Of a stretch of 64,000 nt of DNA, positions 25,366 to 34,200 are shown one piece after another. The DNA comes from SAR116 cluster bacterium AG-321-K23 (GTDB taxonomy: Bacteria; Pseudomonadota; Alphaproteobacteria; Puniceispirillales; Marisalimonadaceae), in assembly GCA_003284565.1 (NCBI GenBank), contig QBXO01000004.1, positions 18,304 to 82,303 of the forward strand, given 5' to 3'. Below the pieces are notes generated by a model. The model worked only from the letters and a program-made list of their open reading frames with translations. It had not been told where the DNA came from and made no database searches. The stretch's first letter is position 1. The number at the start of each line of letters is the position of its first letter. The position numbers and the translations under genes were made by a program.

Positions 25366-26427
25366 ATGGATCCTGCCCTCAGAAATAAAAATCTTATTAC
25401 AGATATACCTGGAATTCAAGTTGGTCATGCCGAAGATAATAAAATTGGTACAGGTGTAACGATAATTACTGGTGATAAACCTTTTTCAGCTGCTGTAGAT
25501 GTAAGGGGAGGAGGTCCTGGTACCAGAGAAACAGATATGTTAAGTTTAGAAAATTCGATTGGACGTGCTGATGCAATTGTACTTTCTGGCGGTTCGGCAT
25601 TTGGGCTAGACGCTTGTGCAGAAGTTCAAGATTTATTAAGACAAGACAATAAGGGGTATAAAGTAGGCAAAGCAGTTGTACCACTTGTTCCTGGAGCGGT
25701 AATTTTTGATCTAAATATAAATGACAAGCCTCATGTAAACATTATTGGGGAACATTCTCCTTGGAGAATACTTGCCAACAAAGCATATAAATCAATTAAC
25801 ACAGACTTTCTTTTAGGCTCGTTTGGTGCTGGATGTGGAGCAACCACAGCCACTCTTAAGGGAGGACAAGGCTCCTCATCATACTTACAAGCCTTATCAA
25901 ATGGAAGAGAATATGTAGTTGGGGCAATTGTGATAAATAATGCTGTAGGAAATCCTTTGCTTAATGAAGGACCACACTTCCTATCTGCTAATTTAGAAGT
26001 TGGTAATGAATTTGGTGGACATGGTGTTTCTAATGATCTTTATGATAATATTTTAAGGGCAAAAAGGTTACCATCATCAACTGAGCAAAATGAAATTTTT
26101 AACAATATTTCAAGTAATACGGTTATTGGTGTGGTGGCTACAAATGCGCCATTAACTCGTTCAAATTTAAAAAGGTTGGCTATTATGGCACATGACGGTA
26201 TAGCAAGATCCTTAAGTCCTTCTCATACACCTATGGACGGGGATACAATATTTGCTATAACAACATGTCAAAATATTGAAGAACAACTATTAGAAAATGT
26301 AGATATACTAGCTTTAGGTGCAAGAGCCAGCGATTGCGTTGCTAGAGCTTGTAACAGAGCCATCTATGAAGCTGAAGCAATTGGAAATTCCAAGCCAGGG
26401 TGGAAAAACCTTTTTCGGTCCAAGTAA
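25366..26427 (+). CDS. P1-family N-terminal-nucleophile peptidase (DmpA/BapA/ThnT-like)
   Basis: 353 residues. Family landmarks: GVTIITGDKPF, the glycine-rich SGGSAFGLDACAEV, GSFGAGCGATTATLKGGQG and NTVIGVVATNAPLTRSNLKR, followed by a His-rich HDGIARSLSPSHTPMDGD. DmpA-type enzymes cleave themselves just before a Ser or Thr, which becomes the nucleophile. Here the predicted cut is Asn|Thr in SSNTVIGVV, as in ThnT. Members release N-terminal amino acids or beta-peptides, and the substrate here is unknown. There is no signal peptide. It is divergent from the MFS gene. Confidence 0.85.
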   Translation: MDPALRNKNLITDIPGIQVGHAEDNKIGTGVTIITGDKPFSAAVDVRGGGPGTRETDMLSLENSIGRADAIVLSGGSAFGLDACAEVQDLLRQDNKGYKVGKAVVPLVPGAVIFDLNINDKPHVNIIGEHSPWRILANKAYKSINTDFLLGSFGAGCGATTATLKGGQGSSSYLQALSNGREYVVGAIVINNAVGNPLLNEGPHFLSANLEVGNEFGGHGVSNDLYDNILRAKRLPSSTEQNEIFNNISSNTVIGVVATNAPLTRSNLKRLAIMAHDGIARSLSPSHTPMDGDTIFAITTCQNIEEQLLENVDILALGARASDCVARACNRAIYEAEAIGNSKPGWKNLFRSK

Positions 26428-26432
26428 TTTTT

Positions 26433-27224
26433 TTAAGTTTTGAGGTTCAAGGCTTCAGCTTTCTTTTTCAAACGTAAGTAGAAAATTGAAGCAAAAGGAA
26501 TACTTGTTATATAAACTAATACTAAAATAATAAAACCTTTGATAGGATTACTTATTATTGCATTACTCAATATGGCCAGAATTATCAATAAGGGTATCAC
26601 AAAAGATTTAGGTATTTGAAAAACTTTTCCAGAAAAGGTAGGTAGATTACTTACCATTGCAATTGAAATAAAACCTATCCATAATGCAATTATATCAAAA
26701 GATTTAAAATTATATGAGATTAGGAAATCATCAATAGCTATTGGAAACAAAATTAAAAAAGCTGCCGCAGGGGTAGGTACACCAGTGAAATAATTTTTGG
26801 CATAATTAGGTCTTTCAGATAACTCTGAATTAAACCTAGCTAGTCTCAATGCAGAGCAAATTACATATAAAACTATTATAATCCAAAAAAAGTTATCTTG
26901 AGGTTTATCCATCCATAAATAGATAGAAAATGCTGGCACAGCTCCAAAAACAACAAAATCAGAAAGGGAGTCAAGGTGCATGCCAAATTCACTTGTTGAT
27001 TTAAACAATCTAGCCACTCTTCCATCTAACATATCGAAAACAGAGGCAATTATAACCATTATAATAACACTGTCCCAATTATTAAAAATTGCTTGATACA
27101 TTGCCTGCAAACCGAAAATCAAAGCACATATCGTTAGAAAATTAGGTAGCATCCAAATCACAGAAAAACGCCTTGGCCTAGACTGAAATGCTTTTTTGGC
27201 AATTTTAATGCCTTTATTTTTCAT
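26433..27224 (-). CDS. pssA: CDP-diacylglycerol-serine O-phosphatidyltransferase
   Basis: 263 residues, membrane-embedded. The CDP-alcohol phosphatidyltransferase motif D-G-x2-A-R-x8-G-x3-D-x3-D is present (MLDGRVARLFKSTSEFGMHL, then DSLSDFVVFG). It makes phosphatidylserine from CDP-diacylglycerol and serine. Its start overlaps the psd stop by 11 bp, so the two phosphatidylethanolamine steps are co-translated. The C-terminal half carries further membrane helices. Confidence 0.95.
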   Translation of the reverse strand: MKNKGIKIAKKAFQSRPRRFSVIWMLPNFLTICALIFGLQAMYQAIFNNWDSVIIMVIIASVFDMLDGRVARLFKSTSEFGMHLDSLSDFVVFGAVPAFSIYLWMDKPQDNFFWIIIVLYVICSALRLARFNSELSERPNYAKNYFTGVPTPAAAFLILFPIAIDDFLISYNFKSFDIIALWIGFISIAMVSNLPTFSGKVFQIPKSFVIPLLIILAILSNAIISNPIKGFIILVLVYITSIPFASIFYLRLKKKAEALNLKT

Positions 27225-27939
27225 TTAATGTTTCCTTGACAGGTTTTGCATTTTTACTAAAGTCACCAATGATTGTCTCACCAGCTATCATTTTTTGCCC
27301 TTTTAATATCATTACAGAAACATCAGAAGGAAAATAAATATCAACTCTGCTTCCAAATCTAATTAGGCCAAATATCTCTCCAGCTTTTAATGATTTACCT
27401 ATATCAACATCACAAATAATTCTTCTAGCGACTAATCCTGCAATTTGAACAAATGCAATCTTTTTTCCATTTTCTGTATCCATATTAAGAATAAGTCTTT
27501 CATTTTCATCAGATGCTTTATCTAAACTTGCATTAAAAAAGGAACCTGGAACATATTTTTTATATGTAATTTGGCCTAACATTGGAGATCTATTTACGTG
27601 AACGTCAAAAACATTCATAAAAATACAGACTCTTTTCCACTTTCCCTCAGGCAACCCTATCTCTTCAGCAGGAGCTATTTCTGAAATTTCAATAACTCTT
27701 CCATCAGCAGGGGATATTATTAGGTTATTTACATTTGAGCCTGACAATACTGGGGTAACTCTTGGAGGATTTCTAAAAAAATATATGCACCAAACTGTTA
27801 ATATAATTCCAATAAAATATAAGGGAGTCCATAACCAACCAATAATCACAGACAAAATAAAAAACAGGGCTATAAATGGAATACCCGCAGGATGTATTGG
27901 AGTTAAAATAGACGTCTTGATAGAATCAATAATGTTCAT
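27214..27939 (-). CDS. psd: Phosphatidylserine decarboxylase proenzyme
   Basis: About 241 residues from the preferred ATG at 27939 (IIDSIKTSILTPIHPAGIPF, AGGA seven bases upstream). An in-frame TTG at 27969 would add ten residues. Short-type Psd with N-terminal membrane helices, the VHVNRSPMLGQI region and the self-cleavage motif RFGSRVDIYFP, where the Ser becomes the pyruvoyl group. It decarboxylates phosphatidylserine to phosphatidylethanolamine. It lies upstream of and overlaps pssA. Confidence 0.95.
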   Translation of the reverse strand: MNIIDSIKTSILTPIHPAGIPFIALFFILSVIIGWLWTPLYFIGIILTVWCIYFFRNPPRVTPVLSGSNVNNLIISPADGRVIEISEIAPAEEIGLPEGKWKRVCIFMNVFDVHVNRSPMLGQITYKKYVPGSFFNASLDKASDENERLILNMDTENGKKIAFVQIAGLVARRIICDVDIGKSLKAGEIFGLIRFGSRVDIYFPSDVSVMILKGQKMIAGETIIGDFSKNAKPVKETLNEK

Positions 27940-28071
27940 TTTTTTTCCTATAGAATTTTTATTATGCAATTATTATATCTAAGATATAGCATCAATACAA
28001 AAAAATGATAATATATACAAATGTTAACTTTTATACAACAAGCATAATTAAAGAGAGAATCGGATATAAAA

Positions 28072-28359
28072 TTGAGCAAAATTAAAGAAAAAAAACTTAA
28101 TTCAATTAAGTCAGAAATCGAAGATATTAAAAAATATGTAAATTCTAGTGATATGTTAGATACATATCCAAAAAATGATACAGAATTTTCCGACAATATA
28201 GTTAACGATACCTTAACATTAACTAATATTGTAAATGAGGAAAATAAAGTATTTAATAACAAAGACTTAGATATAATAAAAAATGAATTAATAGAATTAA
28301 AATCTGCAATATATCATAATAAAGATTTACTTGAAAAAATTTTATTAAAAATTAAATAA
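28072..28359 (+). CDS. Small coiled-coil-like protein, hypothetical (95 aa)
   Basis: Starts at a TTG (28072) with an AGAGAG purine run about 15 bases upstream. 95 residues, Lys/Glu/Asn-rich, with heptad-like spacing at both ends (IKSEIEDIKKYVNS and NELIELKSAIYHNKDLLEKI), suggesting a coiled coil around an acidic, disordered middle. I do not recognise a family. Its reality rests on length and composition; the opposite strand also has an open frame that I judge a shadow. Confidence 0.4.
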   Translation: MSKIKEKKLNSIKSEIEDIKKYVNSSDMLDTYPKNDTEFSDNIVNDTLTLTNIVNEENKVFNNKDLDIIKNELIELKSAIYHNKDLLEKILLKIK

Positions 28360-28504
28360 AAGTTATAATGTGTAAAAATTCTTTTTTTTAATTAATTAAG
28401 TTGAATAAACATATTAGATTGATTTTAGAGAATTAAAAAAACTGTTTATTTTTTAGTTCTGTGATATATATTGTTTGCTAGTCATTTAGTTAGTGGAGGT
28501 TTAA

Positions 28505-29683
28505 ATGCGTTATATAAGAGACAATCTCTTACTATTGTTATTTTGTGCAATAGTCGGAATTGCAACGCTTGATACCAAAATTGTTTTTGCAGGTGGTGAC
28601 CCATCAATAAAAGATAGTAAAGTAAAAAAGCAAAAAAATAATATAAAACAACATGACCATAATAAACTATATGTTGATAAACAAAAAAAATTAACTTCAA
28701 CTGATAAAAATAGTGTTGCCAACAAAGGCTCCTTATCAAAAAATAAAAACAATTCAAACAAAGATGAAAATGTTGAAACAGCTGGCTTTGCTGCCATAGA
28801 AGATGTACCTCTAATCATTGATCTTTCCTCTGTCACCGACTCTGATGGAATGGGGTCAGTAAGTGTGCAGTGGCAAATTTCTTCAGATAACAAAAAATGG
28901 ACTAATATTAGTGGTGCGACTAATCAATCATTTACTCCAAGAGAAATTCACGTTGGTAGCAGATTACGTGTTGCCATTTCATATGTTGATGGACAGGGTA
29001 ACTTAGAGCCTCTTATAAGCCCGCCTTCCACTCCTGTAAGAAACGTAAATGACAAGCCAACTGGTTCAGCTCGACTAATTGGATCTGCTGTTGAGGACAG
29101 TGCACTTGTGGTTGATACTTCAAGTATAGCTGATGAAGACGGAATTGGTGGATTTGATATAACTTGGCAAAGATCATCTTCAAAGTCATCATGGGAAGCA
29201 TATCCTACTGCTCAAAATGAAGTTCTTAGATTAACGCAAAATCAAGTTGGATATTCATATAGAGCAGTTGTATCTTACATTGACTCTCATGGTACAAGAG
29301 AAGTGCTATATACAAGTCCTTCTGAAACAATCGATAACCTAGATGATCCTGTGCAAGGTGAAGTCACTATTATAGGGGAACCGAAAGAAGGTATCACTTT
29401 AAGAGCATTATCAAATTCTTTGTCAGATGAGGATGGAATTGCTTCAATATCAATAAGTTGGGAAACTTCAAAAGATGGTAGAAATTGGGTTGGTTTAAAC
29501 AGCCTAAGTGGACCTGTTCTTTCACTTAACCAGTCTTTAGTTGGTTCACAAGTTAGAGCGAGAGTTGCTGTAGTTGATAACTTTGGAATAGAAACTAATT
29601 TATATAGTCAAGCCACTAGAACAGTTGAAAACGTCAATAATAAGCCTTCTGGTAGAATTGTTATAAGAAGAGTTGGTCAATAA
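28505..29683 (+). CDS. Secreted protein with three Ig-like/adhesin-type repeats
   Basis: 392 residues. A signal peptide is followed by cleavage near FAGG (about 30), a Lys/Asn-rich linker to about 95, then three repeats of about 95 residues. Each repeat has the pattern (S/A)D(S/E)DG(M/I)G-x-W-x3-S, a W near the middle, a VG-x3-R core and a closing VD/ID-x-G segment: SVTDSDGMGSVSVQWQISSD, SIADEDGIGGFDITWQRSSS, SLSDEDGIASISISWETSKD. This is the Ig-like repeat common in long RTX-type adhesins, with Asp-rich loops that often bind Ca2+. Here it is a short stand-alone protein with no RTX nonapeptides, sortase or membrane anchor. Strong GTGGAGG site upstream. Confidence 0.7.
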   Translation: MRYIRDNLLLLLFCAIVGIATLDTKIVFAGGDPSIKDSKVKKQKNNIKQHDHNKLYVDKQKKLTSTDKNSVANKGSLSKNKNNSNKDENVETAGFAAIEDVPLIIDLSSVTDSDGMGSVSVQWQISSDNKKWTNISGATNQSFTPREIHVGSRLRVAISYVDGQGNLEPLISPPSTPVRNVNDKPTGSARLIGSAVEDSALVVDTSSIADEDGIGGFDITWQRSSSKSSWEAYPTAQNEVLRLTQNQVGYSYRAVVSYIDSHGTREVLYTSPSETIDNLDDPVQGEVTIIGEPKEGITLRALSNSLSDEDGIASISISWETSKDGRNWVGLNSLSGPVLSLNQSLVGSQVRARVAVVDNFGIETNLYSQATRTVENVNNKPSGRIVIRRVGQ

Positions 29684-29708
29684 TTATTATTTTTGTGGAG
29701 AATAATTA

Positions 29709-29984
29709 ATGAAGCATAAACCTGGTGCTAGTAATTCACCATGTAATATAATTTCATTTAAAAATTATAAAAATAAAAGGGTGAAAAAAGTTTCATCTAC
29801 TATAGCTGCAATAATAGCAATTAGAATTGAACATCCATCTAACATAACTGCCGAAGATTTTTTTGTTAATGAGATAGAGGCTGCAGAAAATATCGAAGTT
29901 CTTGCATTTGAAGATGCGTTGGATAATAACAATATCTTCCTCTCTTCGATTGATGCACAAAATAATGCGTTAAATGACGCTTAA
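29709..29984 (+). CDS. Small hypothetical protein downstream of the Ig-repeat protein (91 aa)
   Basis: I do not recognise it. 91 residues: a basic N-terminus (NIISFKNYKNKRVKKVSSTI), a hydrophobic patch TIAAIIAIRIEH and an acidic C-terminal half (NEIEAAENIEVLAFEDALDN). It starts 25 bp after the Ig-repeat gene, with GTGGAG eight bases before the ATG like its neighbour, so the two are probably co-transcribed. No signal peptide or clear membrane helix is visible. It may assist or regulate the neighbour. Confidence 0.55.
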   Translation: MKHKPGASNSPCNIISFKNYKNKRVKKVSSTIAAIIAIRIEHPSNITAEDFFVNEIEAAENIEVLAFEDALDNNNIFLSSIDAQNNALNDA

Positions 29985-30001
29985 TTTATTATAATTTTAC
30001 T

Positions 30002-30598
30002 CTATTTTTTAACTTTATTAACAAGCTTCCAAATCTGTGGAAGTAGTAATGCAGCTAAAATAAGCTTATATAAATCACCAATGATGAAAGGCTTTAAACC
30101 ATTTAAAATTGCAAAATCAAAACCTTTTAAAATACTAAGTTGAAAAACTCCACAAGTATAGATAACAAACAACCCTAACAACATTGCAAAAACAGATTTA
30201 ATTAGAAATTGTCCCCAACCTCTATCTGCAAGCTCACCTATTAGTATTGAGGCAAATAAAAATCCAAATAAGAAACCTCCAGTTGGCCCTAATAAATATG
30301 GCAAACCTCCCCCATAAGCAAATACGGGAAATCCAATTATTCCTTGAAATAAATATAAACTTACAGCAGCTACAGATATATTTCTTCCACATAACATTGC
30401 TATCATGAGCACTGCTAAGGGTTGCGTTGTCATCGGAACTGGATACAAATCAACTTTTATTTTTGCAGATAATATTAATAAGAAGCTACAAATAATAACA
30501 GTCACAAAATTAGTTAATTTAGATAAATGTTCCTGAGGTTTATCTTTTAAGATAAAACTTTCTAACCAAGAGACCCTTGATAATTTAGTGTTATTCAT
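30002..30598 (-). CDS. bioY: BioY-family biotin transporter (ECF S component)
   Basis: 198 residues, about six membrane helices. Family motifs: KVDLYPVPMTTQPLAVLMIA, then GFPVFAYGGGLPYLLGPTGG and GFLFGFLFASILIGELADRG. BioY binds and imports biotin, alone or with the EcfA/EcfT module. No ecfA/T is nearby. A biotin supply would serve the biotin-dependent propionyl-CoA carboxylase at 51492-55124, though the genes are far apart. There is an N-terminal extension of about 30 residues. Confidence 0.9.
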   Translation of the reverse strand: MNNTKLSRVSWLESFILKDKPQEHLSKLTNFVTVIICSFLLILSAKIKVDLYPVPMTTQPLAVLMIAMLCGRNISVAAVSLYLFQGIIGFPVFAYGGGLPYLLGPTGGFLFGFLFASILIGELADRGWGQFLIKSVFAMLLGLFVIYTCGVFQLSILKGFDFAILNGLKPFIIGDLYKLILAALLLPQIWKLVNKVKK

Positions 30599-30699
30599 AA
30601 CAAATTTCCTTTTAAAAAAAGTTTAACTTACTAATATTATAATATGTGTATATATCATAAATTATTTTTTTATAAAATTATATTTTATGGGGTTATAAA

Positions 30700-31653
30700 A
30701 TGAATGATGTAGATGACATACTAACACCAACAAGTATTTGGTTAAAACAAAATAGAAGAATTGCTCTTGCTACAGTAATTTCAACATGGGGAAGTTCACC
30801 TAGACCTGTTGGTGGTCAAATGGCTATTGATCAAAATGGTGAAATAATAGGTTCTGTTTCTGGTGGATGCATTGAAGGGGCAGTAATTTCTGAGGGTATT
30901 AACTCTATAAAAGATGGTAAATCAAGAATAAAAGATTATGGAATTACTAATGATATGGCTTGGGAAGTTGGGTTGGCATGTGGTGGTGAACTAAAAGTCT
31001 TGATCCAACCTCTAGATTTGGAAGATAATATAGTTTATTCAATTGTAGATTTTATAAAAAAAAGAGAAATTGTTAAATTAAGAATTGATTGCTCAACTGG
31101 CTTTAGGACAATTGATAACACAATAGATAAGCAGATAAGTTATTTTGATAAGTCAAAAAACCAATTTATTCATATTATTGACCCTAAACCTAGATTATTT
31201 ATTATTGGAGCAGTTCACATTGCGCAAGCACTTGTTTCACTAGCTGATGTGGCTGATTATGAGATAATATTGATTGATCCCAGAAATCATTTCGCAACAA
31301 AAGATAGGTTTCCAAACTGCAAAATAATTAATGAATGGCCGGATATAGCACTTTCAAATTATGATCTTGATAAATCATCGCATTTAGTTACGTTAACGCA
31401 TGATCCTAAAATTGATGACTTGGCCTTAATCTATTGTATGAAAAATAATTTTGGATATATAGGATCTTTAGGAAGCAAAAAAACTCATAATAAAAGATGT
31501 GAAAGATTAATTGAGAAAGGGTTCAATGAAATCGAATTATCTAAAATTCATGCTCCTATAGGCCTGGATATTAAGGCAAAAACACCTGCAGAGATAGCTA
31601 CTTCAATATTAGCAGAGATAATAAATTATAGACGCAAAAATCATGATGAATGA
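30700..31653 (+). CDS. XdhC/CoxI-family molybdenum hydroxylase maturation protein
   Basis: 317 residues. The N-terminal XdhC/CoxI domain has TVISTWGSSPRPVGGQMAI and SVSGGCIEGAVISEG; the C-terminal Rossmann domain (LFIIGAVHIAQALVSLADVA) is intact, followed by the closing motif SLGSKKTHNKR. XdhC binds the molybdenum cofactor, protects it during sulfuration and hands it to xanthine dehydrogenase/CoxL-type hydroxylases. No such hydroxylase is in this window. It overlaps the next gene by 11 bp. Confidence 0.9.
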   Translation: MNDVDDILTPTSIWLKQNRRIALATVISTWGSSPRPVGGQMAIDQNGEIIGSVSGGCIEGAVISEGINSIKDGKSRIKDYGITNDMAWEVGLACGGELKVLIQPLDLEDNIVYSIVDFIKKREIVKLRIDCSTGFRTIDNTIDKQISYFDKSKNQFIHIIDPKPRLFIIGAVHIAQALVSLADVADYEIILIDPRNHFATKDRFPNCKIINEWPDIALSNYDLDKSSHLVTLTHDPKIDDLALIYCMKNNFGYIGSLGSKKTHNKRCERLIEKGFNEIELSKIHAPIGLDIKAKTPAEIATSILAEIINYRRKNHDE

Positions 31654-32251
31654 AAAGAAGGACTATAAAATAAAAAAAATTTTACTTGCTGCAGGTGAAA
31701 GTAAACGTTTTGGAAATAAAAATAAACTTGCAGAAGTTATCAATGACAAACCTATAATTAGTCATATTTTAGATACATTATTTGGAATATTTGATCCCTC
31801 TGAAATGATTGTAATAGTTGGACACGAAAATAAAATAATTAAAAATTTAATATTTAATAAAGACATTAAAATTCTAGAAAATTTAGATTATAGAAAAGGT
31901 ATTGGAACTTCAATTGCATTAGGAGTAAATAATTTAGATACTGATATCGATGGAGTTATGATTATTCCAGCAGATATGCCTTATATTAATTCTATGGACC
32001 TTATTAATTTAGAAAAAAAGTTTATGGAACTCAATTGTGTAAAAGTAGTAATGCCTGAACATAATTCTATAATCGGTAATCCTGTTATCTTGCCAAGAAG
32101 TTATTTTAACACTCTTAAAAGTCTCAAAAATGATTTTGGTGCTAGATCACTAATTAAAAAAAAAGATGTAATTACTTTTAAAACTGGATTTGGAACAATT
32201 TTTGACATTGACACAAAAGACGAACTAGTTAAACCCAAAACAAATTTTTAA
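31643..32251 (+). CDS. MobA-like nucleotidyltransferase (MocA-type Moco cytidylyltransferase)
   Basis: 202 residues. The nucleotidyltransferase signature is LLAAGESKRFGNKNKLAEVI, with the metal-binding PADMPYINS near residue 110 and a closing DIDTKDEL. This subgroup (MocA) adds CMP to the molybdenum cofactor for the xanthine oxidase family, in contrast to GMP by MobA. Overlap with the XdhC-like gene supports this. Assignment to MocA rather than another nucleotidyltransferase is by context. Confidence 0.8.
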   Translation: MMNEKKDYKIKKILLAAGESKRFGNKNKLAEVINDKPIISHILDTLFGIFDPSEMIVIVGHENKIIKNLIFNKDIKILENLDYRKGIGTSIALGVNNLDTDIDGVMIIPADMPYINSMDLINLEKKFMELNCVKVVMPEHNSIIGNPVILPRSYFNTLKSLKNDFGARSLIKKKDVITFKTGFGTIFDIDTKDELVKPKTNF

Positions 32252-32252
32252 T

Positions 32253-34097
32253 TTAAGATGCAGCTCTTGCTGCTTTTTTTCTCTCATGTTCTTTTAAAAA
32301 TTTTTTTCTAATTCTAAGGCTGATGGGGGTTACTTCAATCAGTTCGTCATCATTAATAAATTCCAATGCAAATTCTAAAGTAACATTTATAGGAGTTGTT
32401 AATAAAACTGCATCATCATTACCGGAGGCCCTAACATTTGTAAGTTGTTTTCCTTTGAGAGGATTGACAACAAGATCATTATTTCTACTATTTATACCAA
32501 TTATCATTCCCTCATATACTTCAATGCCACTTTTTATGATCATTTTTCCTCTATCTTGAAGATTAAATAATGCATATGGAAGTGCTTTTCCCTGACCAAT
32601 TGATATAAGAGCTCCATTTCTTCTTCCAGTTTGTAATCCCTCTACAACAGGTCTGTACTTATCAAAATTATGATACATAAGACCTGAACCAGAGGTTAAT
32701 GTCAAAAATTCTGTTCTAAAACCAATTAAGCCTCTACTAGCAATAATATAATCTATACGAACTCTTCCTTTACTATCAGGCACCATGTCAATCAATTGAG
32801 CTTTTCTTTCGCCTAATTTTTCCATTATTTTTCCCTGATGAATTACTTCTATATCAATTGTTAAGTTTTCAAATGGTTCATTTTTTACGTTATCAATAAC
32901 TTTTGTAATCACTTCTGGGGATGAAATACCCATTTCAAAACCTTCTCGTCTCATATTTTCAATAAGAATAGATAAGTGAAGTTCTCCACGGCCTGAGATT
33001 CTAAATTTATCTGGATTGTCTGTGTCTTCAACTCTAAGTGCAACATTAGTTTTTAATTCTTGATCTAATCGTTCACGTATTGATCTACTTGTAACCAATT
33101 TTCCTTCTTGGCCTGCGAATGGACTGTCATTTACTTGTACCACCATACTAATAGTGGGTTCATCAACTGAGAGTTTCTCTAATGCTTCAAACTCTCCAAC
33201 CTCACAAATTGTATCAGAAATTTTTAACTCTCCTAAACCACTTATTGCTACAATATCCCCCGCATTAGCTTCATCAACTTCCTTCTTTTCTAAACCATGA
33301 AAATTCATAATTTGTAGAATTTTACCTTGACGAACATTCCCGTTTTCGTTTCCTATAGATACATTTTGACCTTTTTTCAAATGACCTCTTCTGATTCTTC
33401 CAGTTCCTATCAAACCAACATAACTAGAGTAGCTAAGGGCTGATATTTGCATTTGAAAATTACTATTTGGATCGACATTAGGATATGGAACTTTGTTTAT
33501 AATCGTTTCAAAAATTTCATCCATATTATTTTTTTTATATATCAAATCATTGGTTGCCCACCCTTCAATTGCAGACGCATAGACAACAGGAAAATCGAGT
33601 TGAGTTTCATTAGCACCCAACTTATCAAAAAGATCAAAAGTTTGATCTAATACCCAATCTGGTCTGGCACCATCTCTGTCAACTTTGTTTATTACGACAA
33701 TAGGACAAAGTCCTGCCTCGAGAGCCTTTTTAGTAACAAAACTAGTCTGTGGCATGGGGCCATCAACAGCGTCAACTAATAACAATACAGAATCTACCAT
33801 AGATAGAACCCTTTCAACTTCACCACCAAAATCTGCATGTCCTGGAGTATCTACAATATTAATTCTCCATTCTTTCCATTTTAATCCTGTATTTTTTGAT
33901 AAGATTGTAATGCCACGTTCTTTTTCTAAATCATTTGTATCCATTACTCTTTCAATTAATTCTGCATGAGCAGCAAACGTACCAGATTGTTGTAACAACG
34001 TATCAATTAAAGTTGTCTTACCATGATCTACATGAGCAACAATAGCTATATTTCTAATTAATTTTATTTTTTCTTCTGTTGAGCTAAAATTTTTCAT
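32253..34097 (-). CDS. typA: Ribosome-associated GTPase TypA/BipA
   Basis: 614 residues, full length for TypA. G-domain motifs: AHVDHGKTTLIDTL (G1), DTPGHADFGGEVERVL (G3) and NKVDRDGARP (G4). Domains II-III and the TypA-specific C-terminal region follow (GRGELHLSILIENMRREGFE, then RNGALISIGQG). It is an EF-G-like GTPase that binds the ribosome and acts in ribosome assembly and growth at low temperature or stress. Its stop lies one base from the stop of the convergent MobA-like gene. Confidence 0.97.
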   Translation of the reverse strand: MKNFSSTEEKIKLIRNIAIVAHVDHGKTTLIDTLLQQSGTFAAHAELIERVMDTNDLEKERGITILSKNTGLKWKEWRINIVDTPGHADFGGEVERVLSMVDSVLLLVDAVDGPMPQTSFVTKKALEAGLCPIVVINKVDRDGARPDWVLDQTFDLFDKLGANETQLDFPVVYASAIEGWATNDLIYKKNNMDEIFETIINKVPYPNVDPNSNFQMQISALSYSSYVGLIGTGRIRRGHLKKGQNVSIGNENGNVRQGKILQIMNFHGLEKKEVDEANAGDIVAISGLGELKISDTICEVGEFEALEKLSVDEPTISMVVQVNDSPFAGQEGKLVTSRSIRERLDQELKTNVALRVEDTDNPDKFRISGRGELHLSILIENMRREGFEMGISSPEVITKVIDNVKNEPFENLTIDIEVIHQGKIMEKLGERKAQLIDMVPDSKGRVRIDYIIASRGLIGFRTEFLTLTSGSGLMYHNFDKYRPVVEGLQTGRRNGALISIGQGKALPYALFNLQDRGKMIIKSGIEVYEGMIIGINSRNNDLVVNPLKGKQLTNVRASGNDDAVLLTTPINVTLEFALEFINDDELIEVTPISLRIRKKFLKEHERKKAARAAS

Positions 34098-34200
34098 TTC
34101 ATTTCTTCAATAAATTAAAAGTTTATAGAGTTTGTCTATATAGCTTTTTATTAAACCTCTTGTCATTAAATAAAAGCAAAGATACATAAATTAATTTAAA

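Noticed and set aside
27948..28262. Open frame of 104 codons on the reverse strand
   Set aside because: Hydrophobic, low-complexity translation overlapping the forward 95-residue frame; no ribosome site and no family resemblance, so I treat it as a shadow.
30600..30699. Riboswitch upstream of bioY or the XdhC-like gene
   Set aside because: The 101-bp divergent gap is almost all A/T with no conserved riboswitch-like pairing visible.
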